NCBI GenBank assembly: GCA_017979445.1
Contig: CM030714.1
Location: 12,127,317-12,191,316, forward strand
Direction of reading: 5' to 3'
Length of the DNA: 64,000 nt
Source: Akebia trifoliata
Taxonomy: Eukaryota; Streptophyta; Magnoliopsida; Ranunculales; Lardizabalaceae
In this document: positions 32,630-43,251 of the stretch, piece by piece
How the letters are laid out: every line of letters starts with the position of its first letter
Numbering within the stretch: position 1 is the stretch's first letter
Made by a program: the position numbers and the translations under genes
The notes under the pieces: generated by a model
The model's input: only the letters and a program-made list of their open reading frames with translations
Told to the model about the DNA's origin: nothing
Database searches by the model: none

Positions 32630-34640
32630 AAACTCAGAGCTTGTTCCTTTTGATCTTGAGATTGAGAAAACTTGTCGAAGAAATATAAATAATAAGTGAG
32701 AAGCTTCTCAACATCATACATTGGTCAACCAAAATAATAGTAATGAAGGTCCTAAGTCTATGCGGGACTGTGTTGTTCCATTGGTAGATGGGATTCACAT
32801 TAAAATTCGTTGTCTAGCGGTGCAAGCCAACAACTTTGAGCTCAAGCTGACTACCATTTAGATGGTGCAAGCATCTTAGTTTGGGGGTTCACATGTCGAA
32901 GACTCAAATGCATATTTAACTAATTTTCTAGAGATATGTGCCACTTTCAAGTATAACGGTGTTGATGATAATGCCATCTGATTGCAGCTATTTCCATTCT
33001 CATTGTGGGACATGGCTAAGAATTGGTTGAACTCATTGCCAAGAGAGTCTATTACCATTTGGGATGACTTGGTGAAAAATTCATTGCTAAATACTTTTCG
33101 TTTTAAAAAACTGCAAAGTTGAGGAATGATATCACTACGTTCATGCAATTGGACAATAAGTTTCTTTATGAAGCCTTGGAGAGCTATAAAGATCTGTTTT
33201 GGAGACATCCTCATCATACTTTACCAGACTGGTTGATCATCCAAACTTTCTACAATGGGTTTGTTGGATTTATCAGAACAAGTATTGATGTTGCAGTAGG
33301 TGGATCTCTTATGGCAAAGACATTTGAGGATGGGTATAATTTATTGGAGGAGATGACCTCTAACAACTTCCAGTACCATACAGAGAGGATGAATCTAAGA
33401 AGAACAACATGAGTGCATGAATTAGATGCTCTTACTGTTTTGACTGCTCAAGTGACCTCCTTATCTAAGAAGTTTGACTCATTTGGAGTTCATGCCATTC
33501 AAACTCCTATTGCTTCATGTGAGATTTGTGGAGACAATCATTCAGGAGATATGTGTCCTAATAATTTTATTGGAAATAGGCAAAATAATCCATACTCCAA
33601 TTCTACAATCCAGGTTGGAAAAATCATCCAAAATTTTCTTGGAGTAACAACAATCAAGCTGTAGCCTTTTCATTTGCAAAACCCATGTTTTCACTTGGTT
33701 ATCATCCTCAAGCTCCTCCTAGAGAGAAGAAGCCTTTTTTGAAAGATCTAGTACATCGGATGGGAACAATCACTAATCAATTCATGACAGAGACTAGAAC
33801 TCAACTCCAAAACCAAGCAACTTCTATCTGGAATATAGAAATTTAGTTAGGTCAGCTTGCTTTAACAATTAACAACCGTCCTCAAAGAACCTTGTTTAGC
33901 AATACAGAGACTAATCGAAGAGAGATGGCAATGAGCACTGCAAGACCATCACATTGAGGAGTGGAAAAAAACTGAATGATGTTATCAAGAAATCAAAGGA
34001 ACCAGATGTTTTAGTGGCAGAAGATACAATTTTTGAAGAGCAAGGTGAACAAGAAAAATAAGCTATAATGCAGGAGTAAAAAATGTCAGGCTTGGAAAAG
34101 ATTACTCCTTACAACCCACCCCCACCATTTCCTTAATGTTTCAGGAAGCAAAAACTTGACAAGCAGTTTGCAAGGTTTCTGAATGTCTTCAAGAAGTTGC
34201 ATATTAATATCCTATTCGCTGAAGCTTTAGAGCAAATGCCAAATTTATAAAAGATAGCTTGACTTAAAAAAGGCGATTGAGTGAATTCGAAATAATGGAT
34301 TTGATGAAGAATGCAGTACTATCATTTAAAGGAAACTTCTAGTAAATCTTAAGGATCCAAGGAGCTTCACTATACTGTGTACCATAGGTAATCAATTCTC
34401 TGGTAGAGCTTTGGGTGATTTGGGGGCTAGTATTAATCTAATGCCACTGTCTATATTTCAAAAATTAGGATTGGGAGAAGCCAGGCCTACTACTGTGATA
34501 CTCCAGTTAGCGGATAAATCATTGAAGTATCAAGGGGGGTTATTGAAGATGTGCTTGTTAAGGTGGACAAATTTATATTCTTTGCAACTCCTCTACAGGA
34601 ATACTACAAGTACTTACAGATATCAAGATTCAAACTTATA
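32630..34640 (+). pseudogene. Athila-like gag and protease remnant
   Basis: Plus-strand fragments show FELKLTTI and FGGSHVEDSNAYLTNFLEIC, then WLNSLPRESITIWDDLV (about 32830-33080), an alpha-helical gag core (YEALESYKDLF, IQTFYNGF, EEMTSNNFQYH, 33119-33412) and a zinc knuckle CEICGDNHSGDMC (C-X2-C-X3-H-X4-C, about 33520). The protease piece at 34411-34560 has GDLGASINLMPLSIFQKLGL, with the Asp of the active site. Frame breaks occur throughout and homology stops near 34600, so pol after protease is deleted. Confidence 0.82.
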
Positions 34641-35824
34641 ACGAACCCAACATTTATAGTATAGAAATGTTGTTCACAGTCTGAAAGAAATTGAAATTAA
34701 GTTAAAGTATTCTAAATAAATATGAATTACCTACTAGATATTTGGCGTTGTGTTCCTATTATGTCCACAAAACCAAAAGTACCCTATGCAATCTTAGGAT
34801 CATACCGTTGGATGTTTCTTGAAATTAGTAAGACAAATCTATCAACAATCAACCCCAAATTACTTTATAAAGAGTTGAATCCAGGGGATCAATCCTCACT
34901 AATCAAACAAATCTTATACAAAACACATCTAACATGCAATGAGAATAAACAAACAAGAACAATAGATGAGGTGAGCATTCCAGTGTCAAATCATTCAACT
35001 ATTACCATAAAAGGTAGAAAACTAGACCAAAATCGCAAAAAAATTTGATCGAACCATATCATCATTTCCATTAAATCCAACATTTTTTGTTCTAAATTAT
35101 ATGAATTTTTTTTGAATCTAGAAAATCAACAAACTTGATCAAACACAAGCTAAAGATCATTTAAGAAAGAAAAACTCAACTCCTCATCAGTCACAAAGAA
35201 CTATAAAAGAGATCAACTACGCGGATCTAAGAATCACTAACAAAATCTAAAAAATAGAGACCGAAATGGTGATTTGGAAAAGTTCTTATTAGACCCCTTG
35301 AATGAACATAACTAAATTTATCTTCCCTCCCACATAATTGCAACTTTTTCTTGTATGAATAAATGCAAACTGGAAACCTAAAAAAATAGAAGGAAAAATA
35401 GTAAGGAAAGGTGCTGATGGAGTCTTACAATGCTGCGGCCCACCCATTCCCTTTTCCAGTCATAATGTAGTTCAATCAATGAGGCTTTCGTTCCCAACAT
35501 AGAGTTGTTTCCCAGATTTTTTGGTAAATAAGTCCCAACCCAAACAAACCAAACTTGTACATCAATTTTTTGGTAAATAAGTATCCTAATCTAAGTGTTG
35601 TTTTGAAAAGCAATAGTTCATATTCAATTGAGCTACAAATTGAATATCCAAAAAGAAGAAATATAAGGAAGCACATACACACAGAGAACATCTTCAGCTA
35701 CAAATTGAATAATCCATGGCTCTCACTAAATTTGCCACAACTACGCTCCTAAAAATGTATCAAACGATCACATGAACCCAAAAGAAAACATGAATCTCTA
35801 TATTTTTTATGGGATCGATTAAGG
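34641..35824. other. Unassigned A/T-rich sequence
   Basis: No gene or element ends were recognised. The phrase TTTTTTGGTAAATAAGT occurs twice (about 35517 and 35565). Short open stretches look random. Confidence 0.35.
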
Positions 35825-36522
35825 TTCTATATAACAATGGGGGAAAAAAACTATTGAATGGGAATATTAACAATAGTCCATTCTGTGTTTACAGTTGAGC
35901 TCAACGGGTATGTATAACCCAGTATTGCCTTTCGGAACCAACTGTAGACATTGTGCACTAGCAGTGATTCATGATGATGAATTATACTCCGCTCAACATC
36001 CACAAATTCAAGCGAGGTTGCTTCTATGACCACTTTAATTAGAGAAATGTTTGTGAACATTTGAGTTTTATTATACATCGATAACTTTGGCTTACCTATG
36101 CTTTCAGTGCAAGTCATGGTAATGGCTTGTCGATTTCCATTCTAATTGTATTTCTAGATCAGGGAAGCTTGCAAATCATGATGATGTCCGAAGAGGAACC
36201 TATGACACCACAATTTTTTCAAAATCTATGTAAGACATGACATGACGAACCATGGCTGTGTCTCTACCATGCCCAGGTAGCAGTTTGACATACAAGCCAA
36301 ACATTTCTATCCCGTCTTCTCGGATGCTAGGATCTCATTAAGGACTAAGTTAACTTATGCCCAAGGGTTTGGGCATAAAAGATGATTAAAGCTCTTTTAT
36401 TTTAGTGAGTTCGTTAGTGATGCAAGAATGCAAAGGCCTTTCCTTTGAAGATTTCTATACTTAGATGGGACTATTGTTAATATTCCCATTCAATAGTTTT
36501 TTTCCCCCATTGTTATATAGAA
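35825..36522. mobile_element. Non-autonomous TIR element with 53 bp perfect inverted repeats
   Basis: Positions 35827-35879 and 36468-36520 are exact reverse complements (outer end CTATATAACAATGGGGG). Two more base pairs extend the match outward. The interior (588 bp) has a minus-strand open stretch (35851-36117) without recognisable similarity. No clear target duplication was seen, so the superfamily is unknown. Confidence 0.8.
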
Positions 36523-36696
36523 TGTTTTTTATCTAAAAGAAAATCAGAAACATCAAAATAAGGTTCAGAGATCTAAGATTGAATCTAATGTAAATCAGAA
36601 CTGTGTTTAATCACATCTAAAAATCTAAATCTTCAATCCAAATCCCTAATACAATCTATATAAAGAAAAGAGGGATTAGAGAGAGTACCTAGCTCG

Positions 36697-36937
36697 AGAG
36701 GTCAATCGAGGGAGCGACTAAGCGAGAGAGATGAGATCAAGAGGTCGATCGAGGGAGAGACTGAGAGAGCGATTGAGAGAGAGACTGAGAGGTCGATCGA
36801 GGGAGCAACTGAGCAAGAGAGATGAAATCGAGAAGTCGATCGAGGGAGTGACTGAGAAAGAGAGATGAGATCGAGAGATCAATCGAAGGAGAGACTGAGA
36901 TCGAGCGTTTGATCGAGAGAGAGACGGAGAGAGAGAC

Positions 36938-37004
<67 letters not shown>
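36697..37004. repeat. 43 bp tandem repeat grading into a (GA)n microsatellite
   Basis: About five units beginning GAGGTCGATCGAGGGAG (lengths 43, 48, 43, 43 and a partial) are followed by GAGA-rich sequence and a pure (GA)n tract at about 36939-37004. Any Leu-Ser-rich reading frame here is an artefact of the dinucleotide run. Confidence 0.85.
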
Positions 37005-37008
<4 letters not shown>

Positions 37009-37178
37009 AGATAGAGATAGAGACAGAGGTTCGTTCCAACGAAAGAGACGGATAATGGGTCGTTTAAAATACGAATAAAATGGTTTATAAAAGTAAAACG
37101 GTTTAATACCATTTTTAAATAAAAATGGCTTAATGCCGTTTTAAACGTATGTTCCTATTTTGCAATTTTTTTATAGTG
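37005..37178. mobile_element. Right end of a CACTA-like element
   Basis: It ends TTTTTTTATAGTG at 37178, immediately before copia RNase H sequence. Subterminal repeats such as AAAACGGTTTAATACC and ATGGCTTAATGCCG precede it. The left end was not located, so the extent is unknown. Confidence 0.5.
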
Positions 37179-37540
37179 AGATTTTCATTTCGTTCAGGAC
37201 AAAGTAGCAAAAGGTGATCTTCAATTTCGTTTTATTTATACAAAAGTTCAACTTGTTGACATCTTAACTAAGGTTCTTTCATCATCCAAATTTATTCTTT
37301 GTAGCAAACTCACCATCTAGAATGCCGTTGAGTTTGAGAGGGCATGTTCAGGGAGATTGACCAAATCATAATTGATACAAGGATTTCGATCAAGAACAAA
37401 TTACCCTACTGAATTTCATACTTATCATATAAAATCCATTTGATTTGAATTCTCTGTATTTTAGGAAACTTCCTTGTAAATATGCTGAATTATAAGAGAC
37501 TGTACTGTTACAAATAGATCCTTTCCACACTAGCAAAGTG
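37179..37540 (+). pseudogene. Truncated copia 3' end and LTR
   Basis: Matches 23684-24048 of the main copia element: RNase H tail, polypurine tract and the first about 195 bp of the LTR (TGTTCAGGGAGATTGACC at about 37345). It stops mid-LTR after GCAAAGTGT. It lies next to a second, better-preserved copy at 38166. Confidence 0.8.
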
Positions 37541-38165
37541 TTGAGGTTGTCTTTGTTTTTTTTTTTGAAGCAATTAGTATTCTATGATGCAGGCACTTGA
37601 ATGGGCTATCAGTTCAGCACTAGGAGTCAGGCACGGAGCTAGTAAGGAGCTGGTGGGGGCAATTGCCCCCACAAAACTTTGAGACACCCCTATATTTTCA
37701 ACTAATTACATGCTCCATTTGTTCCCACTCCCTCACCTCTCTCCCCATTTGCCCCCACACCCTCACCTCTCTCCAATTTTTGCCCCCACAGAACTTCGAG
37801 ACACCCCTATATTTTCAACTAATTACATGCCCCTTTTGTCCCCACTCCCTCACCTCTTCAATTTTTTGTTGATGACATTGCCTCTTGAATAGGACTTCTC
37901 AACTATTAATTGGAAATGACCTAAATATCATTTTCTTCAACTTCTAACTAAAAAGCTCTTAATTTCTCTCTAAAACCATTCATCTTCACTATACAGCTAA
38001 CCATAGTTTGCCCCAACTACAGGAAAATCCTGGCTCTGCCCCTGCTAGGAGTGCTGCAATATCTGGGTCAATGGTTGGCAGGTTCATCCCGTCGAAACTC
38101 TTCCCCACCCACCCCAAAAAAAATATTGGGAGTGGGAGAAACTAATAATTAATTTTATTGTAGTG
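37541..38165. other. Sequence between two copia ends, hosting a hAT-like MITE
   Basis: Outside the MITE, a short open stretch spans the insertion site (AATGGGCTATCAGTTCAGCA on the left, GCTGCAATATCTGGGTCAAT on the right). It could be a scrap of a gene, but nothing identifies it. The right end reads AATTTTATTGTAGTG at 38162, CACTA-like. Confidence 0.4.
37628..38044. mobile_element. hAT-like MITE (417 bp) with perfect 8 bp target duplication
   Basis: Imperfect terminal inverted repeats are CAGGCACGGAGCTAG on the left and CAGGGGCAGAGCCAGG inverted from the right. CTAGGAGT is present at both 37620-37627 and 38045-38052. An 8 bp duplication and CAGGGGCGGAGCC-type ends are typical of hAT elements. 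Inside, a ~110 bp segment with TGCCCCCACA and GAGACACCCCTATATTTTCA is tandemly duplicated. There is no transposase. Confidence 0.9.
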
Positions 38166-39009
38166 TAAGGTTCTTTCATCATCCAAATCTAATCTTCTTT
38201 GTAGCAAACTCATCATCTCTGCAATGCCGTAGAGTTTGAGAGGGCATGTTCAGGGAGATTGACCGAATCATAATCAATACAAGGATTTCGAACAAGGACA
38301 AATTACTGTTAGGAGTGAAGTCACGGAAGCAAACCACCTAGAGAGAAACCCTTTGTCGAAACTTATACCAAGTTCCGAAATCGGAACTTATACCAAGTTC
38401 CAAAACACACCAACAAGCAATGACCAACACTACAAGCAATCAAAGTAAAGTAAAACTAACTACGAATGTAAATAGCAATTAAAGAGATGCTCACACAATA
38501 TTTACATGGTTCGGCGATGTGCCTACGTCCACGGGGGTGAAGGGAGAATCCACTATAAGAAGAAACCAACGACTTGCACAACCCGCAAGTTCGTCTCAAG
38601 TAGAAAGCTTGGTTTTTAATCAAAGAGAAGATCAACCTCTTCCTTTGTAATCTCTCCTAGCCCTCTGTCTAATTTTACAGATTTTCTATCTCACTTATTC
38701 TACCACAAGATAGCTACTGTATTTATAATAGAGAGAGATGTGCTATTGCCACACCAACTATTGTTGATAGATGCTATTGCCACACCAACTACTATTGCTT
38801 AATCCCTACTGAATTTCATCCTTATTGTATAAAATCCATTTGATTTGAATTCTCTGTATTTTAGGAAACTTCCTTGTAAATATGCTGAATTATAAGTGAA
38901 TGTAATGTTACAAATAGATCCTTTCCACACTAGCAAAGTGTATGGAAGAACATTTTCAAATAAAGCATTCTGTGCATCTTTATGGTGTATTATATCTTGT
39001 GCCGTATCA
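38166..39009 (+). pseudogene. Second copia 3' end and LTR, interrupted by another LTR
   Basis: Resumes the copia 3' sequence (polypurine tract GAGTTTGAGAGGGCA, LTR start at 38247, LTR end GCCGTATCA at 39009). The LTR is split by a foreign segment at about 38307-38803. This is the start of segmental duplication copy 2. Confidence 0.82.
38307..38803 (-). mobile_element. Solo LTR (about 495 bp) in a copia LTR
   Basis: It begins TGTTAGGAGTGAAG. It contains TTTACATGGTTCGGC and GTGCCTACGTCCACGGG, the reverse form of R/U5 text found in many plant LTRs, and a minus-strand TATA-like CTATTATAAATACAG near 38725. Minus orientation is therefore likely. The right boundary and target duplication are not clean: ATTAC on the left, TTAAT/TAATC on the right. 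Confidence 0.68.
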
Positions 39010-39766
39010 ATAGAGTAGTGATTTTTTCAATTATGAGCTAAAAGAGGAGTGATTTTTTCCTCACAGACTCCTCAATGCTTACCACGTCAAGAATGGAAGG
39101 GTGGTTTTGTAACTAACAAGGGTAGTTCTGTAAATTTGGGATGCATTCAATACATGTGGGTTCATGTGATTGGTGGATCCTGGATTTCTGTGAGCTCAGC
39201 TAGCAAAATGCCAAAATCTGTGGGCAAATTTTTTTCCCTAAAAGAGCTTGAAAACTTGACCTCCTTGTGACAAATCTAGTGCATCACTGCATCCTATCTT
39301 TTGATTTTTTTTTTTTTTTTTTTAAATACAGAGGATAATCATCATCATGAAGCCCACAATTAAATTTTGGGGTTTGCTGGATTAAAACAGTATCTCATCA
39401 TGTAATCACTAGGTGCTCTTCAATAACACACATGAATTGCATTTCAACTTTGAACAAACACCAACTTTAAATTATGTTGAAATCACAGAATATCCAATAC
39501 ATCATTACTAATGCTGCCAATTTTGAACACCCCCTCAATCAGCTTGTTTCAATCACAAATTGATCGAAAAAAACCATCAAAGAAACAAACAAACAAACGA
39601 ATGAAAATAAATTTTTAAACAATAATCAGAAAGCTACACTAATACTTTGATGTAGTTTCTGCACACGTATCTTCACTGGATCATGCATTGACCACACTTT
39701 CCTGTGTACATGCGGTGTTGATGTCAAATTGCAACTTCTCATGTAATGTGTTGTGAAAGACTAGTG

Positions 39767-39931
39767 ATAAACTGACGCTCTAAACTTGACACACTTTGTA
39801 TGCTCTCTGACGTGGCATGTGAACAGAACCATAGATCTTTTTTCCTTTCCTTGTGTATCCTGAAGAAAAGAAAAAGATCTATGGTTCTATGACTGCCACA
39901 TCAGAGAGCAAACAAAGAGTGTCAGTTTATA
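39767..39931. repeat. Foldback hairpin next to the ankyrin gene 3' end, copy 2
   Basis: Same structure as 24932-25098, with arms from ATAAACTGACGCTC to the inverted GTCAGTTTAT and ACCATAGATCTTTTTT pairing with AAAAAGATCTATGGT at the centre. It begins 48 bp past the stop codon of the gene. Confidence 0.85.
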
Positions 39932-39978
39932 AGTATCTACGCACCTTGAGTTGGGAGATCAACATTTCCACCTCACCA

Positions 39979-41435
39979 CTATCCTCCATTTACTTGCTCG
40001 AATTTGAGATTCCCGATCTTCTTATGAATACAAAATCTTACGATGATTATCACAATAAGAATGACTGCACTTACTCCCATGATGATCCCAAGTTCCATCA
40101 CGACATCGGTTTTTCTTGTGATCGCTATAATAGAACCAACATAACACAAGTATAACAAGGCTAGAGCTGTTTGAAGCAAGTAGCTCAGAGGGATTCCTCT
40201 TGCGAGCTCATTAATCATGTAAAATGACATTAAAAACCCTATGGTGTTTAATGTTGTGAGTCCACAGAACAGCTTAGGATTAGTCATAGCTAGAATTGGT
40301 GTTCCAGCGAAGTGTTCAAGTTTGGTGGTACCGTTCTGTTTTAAGGCATGCTCCTGCCATAAGCCACCGGGTGGGTTCACTCCGATTTGGAAGGTAGCTG
40401 TGATAATGAGACCAGCCACTACTAATAATTCCTCCCGATGTTCACTTCGAATATTTCGAATCAAAACAAAATTTGATAAGAATTTCATAAACATGAATGG
40501 ATATGTGAACACATAAAGATAATCATTTTCTTCCCCCCTCTTAACTCCACCATGGCGAAGTATGCCCTCAATCTTCTTGAATTCAGTGATTGGTGCAATT
40601 TTATTCTCATCATATAAGATATCTAGTGCTGTCCGATTACTGGTATCTCTGCCATTAGGTGCCCCCACCCACCCAAAATGTTTGTATCCATTGAGCACTA
40701 CCTTTATGTTCTGTAGTCAGTACAAAACAAGATGCATAATTAAAATTAATATTTGATCTGGTTTGGGTCTTGCCTTGACCCTTCTAATCATTCAAAAATA
40801 TATACATAAAATTGAAGAAATGATGATTAGTAATGATAATTAAAGATAGGCCTTGCCTGGTACTCTTTTGAAAGAGTTGCACGGTGCAAGATATTGTAGC
40901 CTTCGCCGTCTTTCAAGGTTAAGAAATGCCACCCCATGTCCAATGAAGGAATCCATCTCATCAACACTTTGAAAGCAAACAAACTATTGCATTTCACGGC
41001 AAGATGAAATGCTGTTTCACCGTGAGCTGTCAAGTCTTCAATACAATTGGGGCAACATTGGAGCATTTTATCCAAAACAGTATACATATTTCTCTCAACC
41101 GCAATGTGTAGAGGAGTTTTCCTCTCCCTTCCCTTCACACATGCGAGTTCTTTATCCATCACTAAGAGCTCTGTTGTTACCGTATCATGTCCTTCCATCA
41201 AAGCCAGGTGCATTGGACTATAACCATTTTTGTTTAATTTTCTACCCCATGAAGGCTTCAAGACCATAATCTCGATTGCAAAATGCGTTTGTCCAACTCT
41301 CGCGGCAGTATGTAAAGGAGTCTCCGTAAATGGATCTTTATCTATTTTATCAAGAACAGAGGGATCCCTCTCAAGTGCTTCATATAGAGCAGCTATAGCA
41401 CAGTTTTGATCAGCAATGCTAGAACTGTCCGCCAT
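39979..41435 (-). CDS. Ankyrin-repeat PGG-domain membrane protein, BDA1/ACD6-like, copy 2
   Basis: Exon 1 runs 41435 to 40857 (193 codons) and exon 2 runs 40710 to 39979 (243 codons plus stop), giving 436 residues. The intron is 146 bp with a GC donor (CAG|GCAAGG) and AG acceptor, phase 0, at the same place as in copy 1. Domain layout is as in copy 1: ankyrin repeats to about residue 230, PGG motif near 303-307, four hydrophobic segments. By eye, exon 1 differs from copy 1 at about 22 of 193 residues, including the run 151-154 and residues 160, 167 and 174, while residues 285-412 differ at only about 3. The C-terminus ends VNGG instead of ST. The frame is intact and both copies keep the TATA box, so both may be expressed. 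Function is inferred from the family. Confidence 0.9.
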
Positions 41436-41529
41436 TAATTACCACAACAATAGTAAAATAACAAGGAAACAACACCACCCTTCACCTCAAAGTTCTTACT
41501 CTACTCATGCATGCTTCTTGGATTGCTAA

Positions 41530-41537
41530 CTATATAA
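41530..41537 (-). promoter_or_regulatory. TATA box of ankyrin gene copy 2
   Basis: Minus-strand TTATATAG lies 95-102 bp upstream of the ATG at 41435, with the same CATGCATG motif between it and the gene. Confidence 0.6.
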
Positions 41538-43037
41538 TTGTATGCTTGAATAACCTTTTATCCCTTTTATTAAAACTGAGGAATCCATCTTCCTTCATTT
41601 GTTAAAACAAAAAAAACAAAAAAAAAACTAATAATAATAATAAATAAATAAATAAAGAGATCTTAGGAGGGCTCTAGGTCCTCCGCGTTTATTTTTTCAA
41701 TTTAATTTTACCAATATATGCCCTGAAAATTGAAAATTTCCCAAAATAGTAGACTATTCATTTTAATTTAATTCCAAAAATAATAATTGCTATTTTTGGA
41801 ATTAAAATACTTTAGTCAAAGTTTGGAAAAACTTACTGTTTTATAAGGTGAAAAGTTTTTAACTGTGCATTGAAATTAAAGCAGGGAAAAATATTTACAA
41901 TTTTATAAAATATGAATTTTTTTTTTTCCACTTTAACTAAAATGTTTTATCGTTTTCTGAAATAAAATGAATAGTACATTATTCACTGAAATTAAAGTGG
42001 GAAAATATTTAAAGAAGGGGAAATACTTAATTTTTTATAAAATAGGGAACTTTTGTCTCTCACTTTAATCAAAATGATTTAATTCCTCAAAAGGTGGTCA
42101 CTACCCAAAAACTGAAAATTTATGGGCTAAAGCCCACAAATTTTAGAAACCAGATTTCAACGGCTTATGGCAGTTGAAAATTTTAAGGTTTCCTGATTCG
42201 ACAGCTTAGAGCCATCAAATTTCTCCCATCCTTCATTAATTTAACAGTTTTGATTTGTCGAAAAAAAAATTTGATAATGAAATATTCGACGGTCTCGGAC
42301 CATCAAATATAAGCTTTTTTCACGTTCTGAGTTTACCATTTTTAGAATTTTACACGAATAGTCCATTATTTAGTAAGTTTTCAGTTTATCTCCTACCTTT
42401 TCCAGAATTTCCCCTAAACTACTACTTTTTCCCCCTTCATATATATCTTGAAAATTTGTAGTTTTTAATTTAATCTTTCTTACTTTAGTAGATTAAAAAA
42501 AAATGCGGTTCTGAAGAAAAACTTATCCTTCACAACTCTCAAGTATTCCTTACTTGTGCTGGGGTGTTAGCATCAATTTTCCATGCTCTATAAAAGCATC
42601 AAATTTTTTTTATATAAGGTGGTTCTTCACTTTTTCTTCTCCCACTCTTTATTATCTGAATTTTTTTTGATTGCACAAGCGTGTTTCACGAAACAAGTAC
42701 GATATGGACAATAAGGACAGAACAATCTCAAGGACTCTTCCAGCAACTGAGGAGTAGCATGTGGTGTATGGGTTCCACTTCCACATGTCAATATGTACAA
42801 TCTAACTAGTAAACTTTTTATTTTTTACTTTATTAAAACAAAGGTATAAAGTTGCGGATGTATTGGCTTCTATTATTCCTTCCAACAAGGACATTAGAGA
42901 CCCTTTCTTCGAAAAAAACATGTTTAAAAAAAAAAAAAAAAAAAAAAAAGAGAAATTAAATTTTACTTTGATCTCTGTACACATGCCATCATACTATTGG
43001 TTCATGAGTTTAGAACAGATATTTGTTAGAATTGTAA
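41538..43037. other. A/T-rich upstream region of ankyrin gene copy 2
   Basis: Colinear with 26746-28259, including a CACTACCCAAAAAC phrase at about 42099 and a long A tract at about 42926-42949. No gene is recognised. Confidence 0.45.
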
Positions 43038-43251
43038 TAATCTGACTACCCCACATGGCATACTCAATCGACTACCTTGACGTGACATGTTCAGGAAGCA
43101 TAGATCTGCGCTCCTTGAGATACACGGCTGCACTTCCCCATAAAAAATGTATCTCGTGGGAAACGTGTTTCCTGAGGAGCGTAAATCTACAATTCCTGGA
43201 CTTGTCACGTCAAATAGTCGATTGAGTGTGCAACGTGGGGCAGTTAGATTA
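43038..43251. mobile_element. Foldback MITE, copy 2
   Basis: Counterpart of 28260-28471. The left end is TAATCTGACTACC and the right end CAGTTAGATTA, with one arm more diverged than in copy 1. Confidence 0.8.

Noticed and set aside
36879..37112. Leu-Ser-rich minus-strand open frame
   Set aside because: It is a translation of the (GA)n tract. The same applies to the frame at 14286-14489.
37541..38165. Captured host exon around the hAT MITE
   Set aside because: When the MITE is skipped a short open stretch appears, but it is too short to identify and has no splice context.
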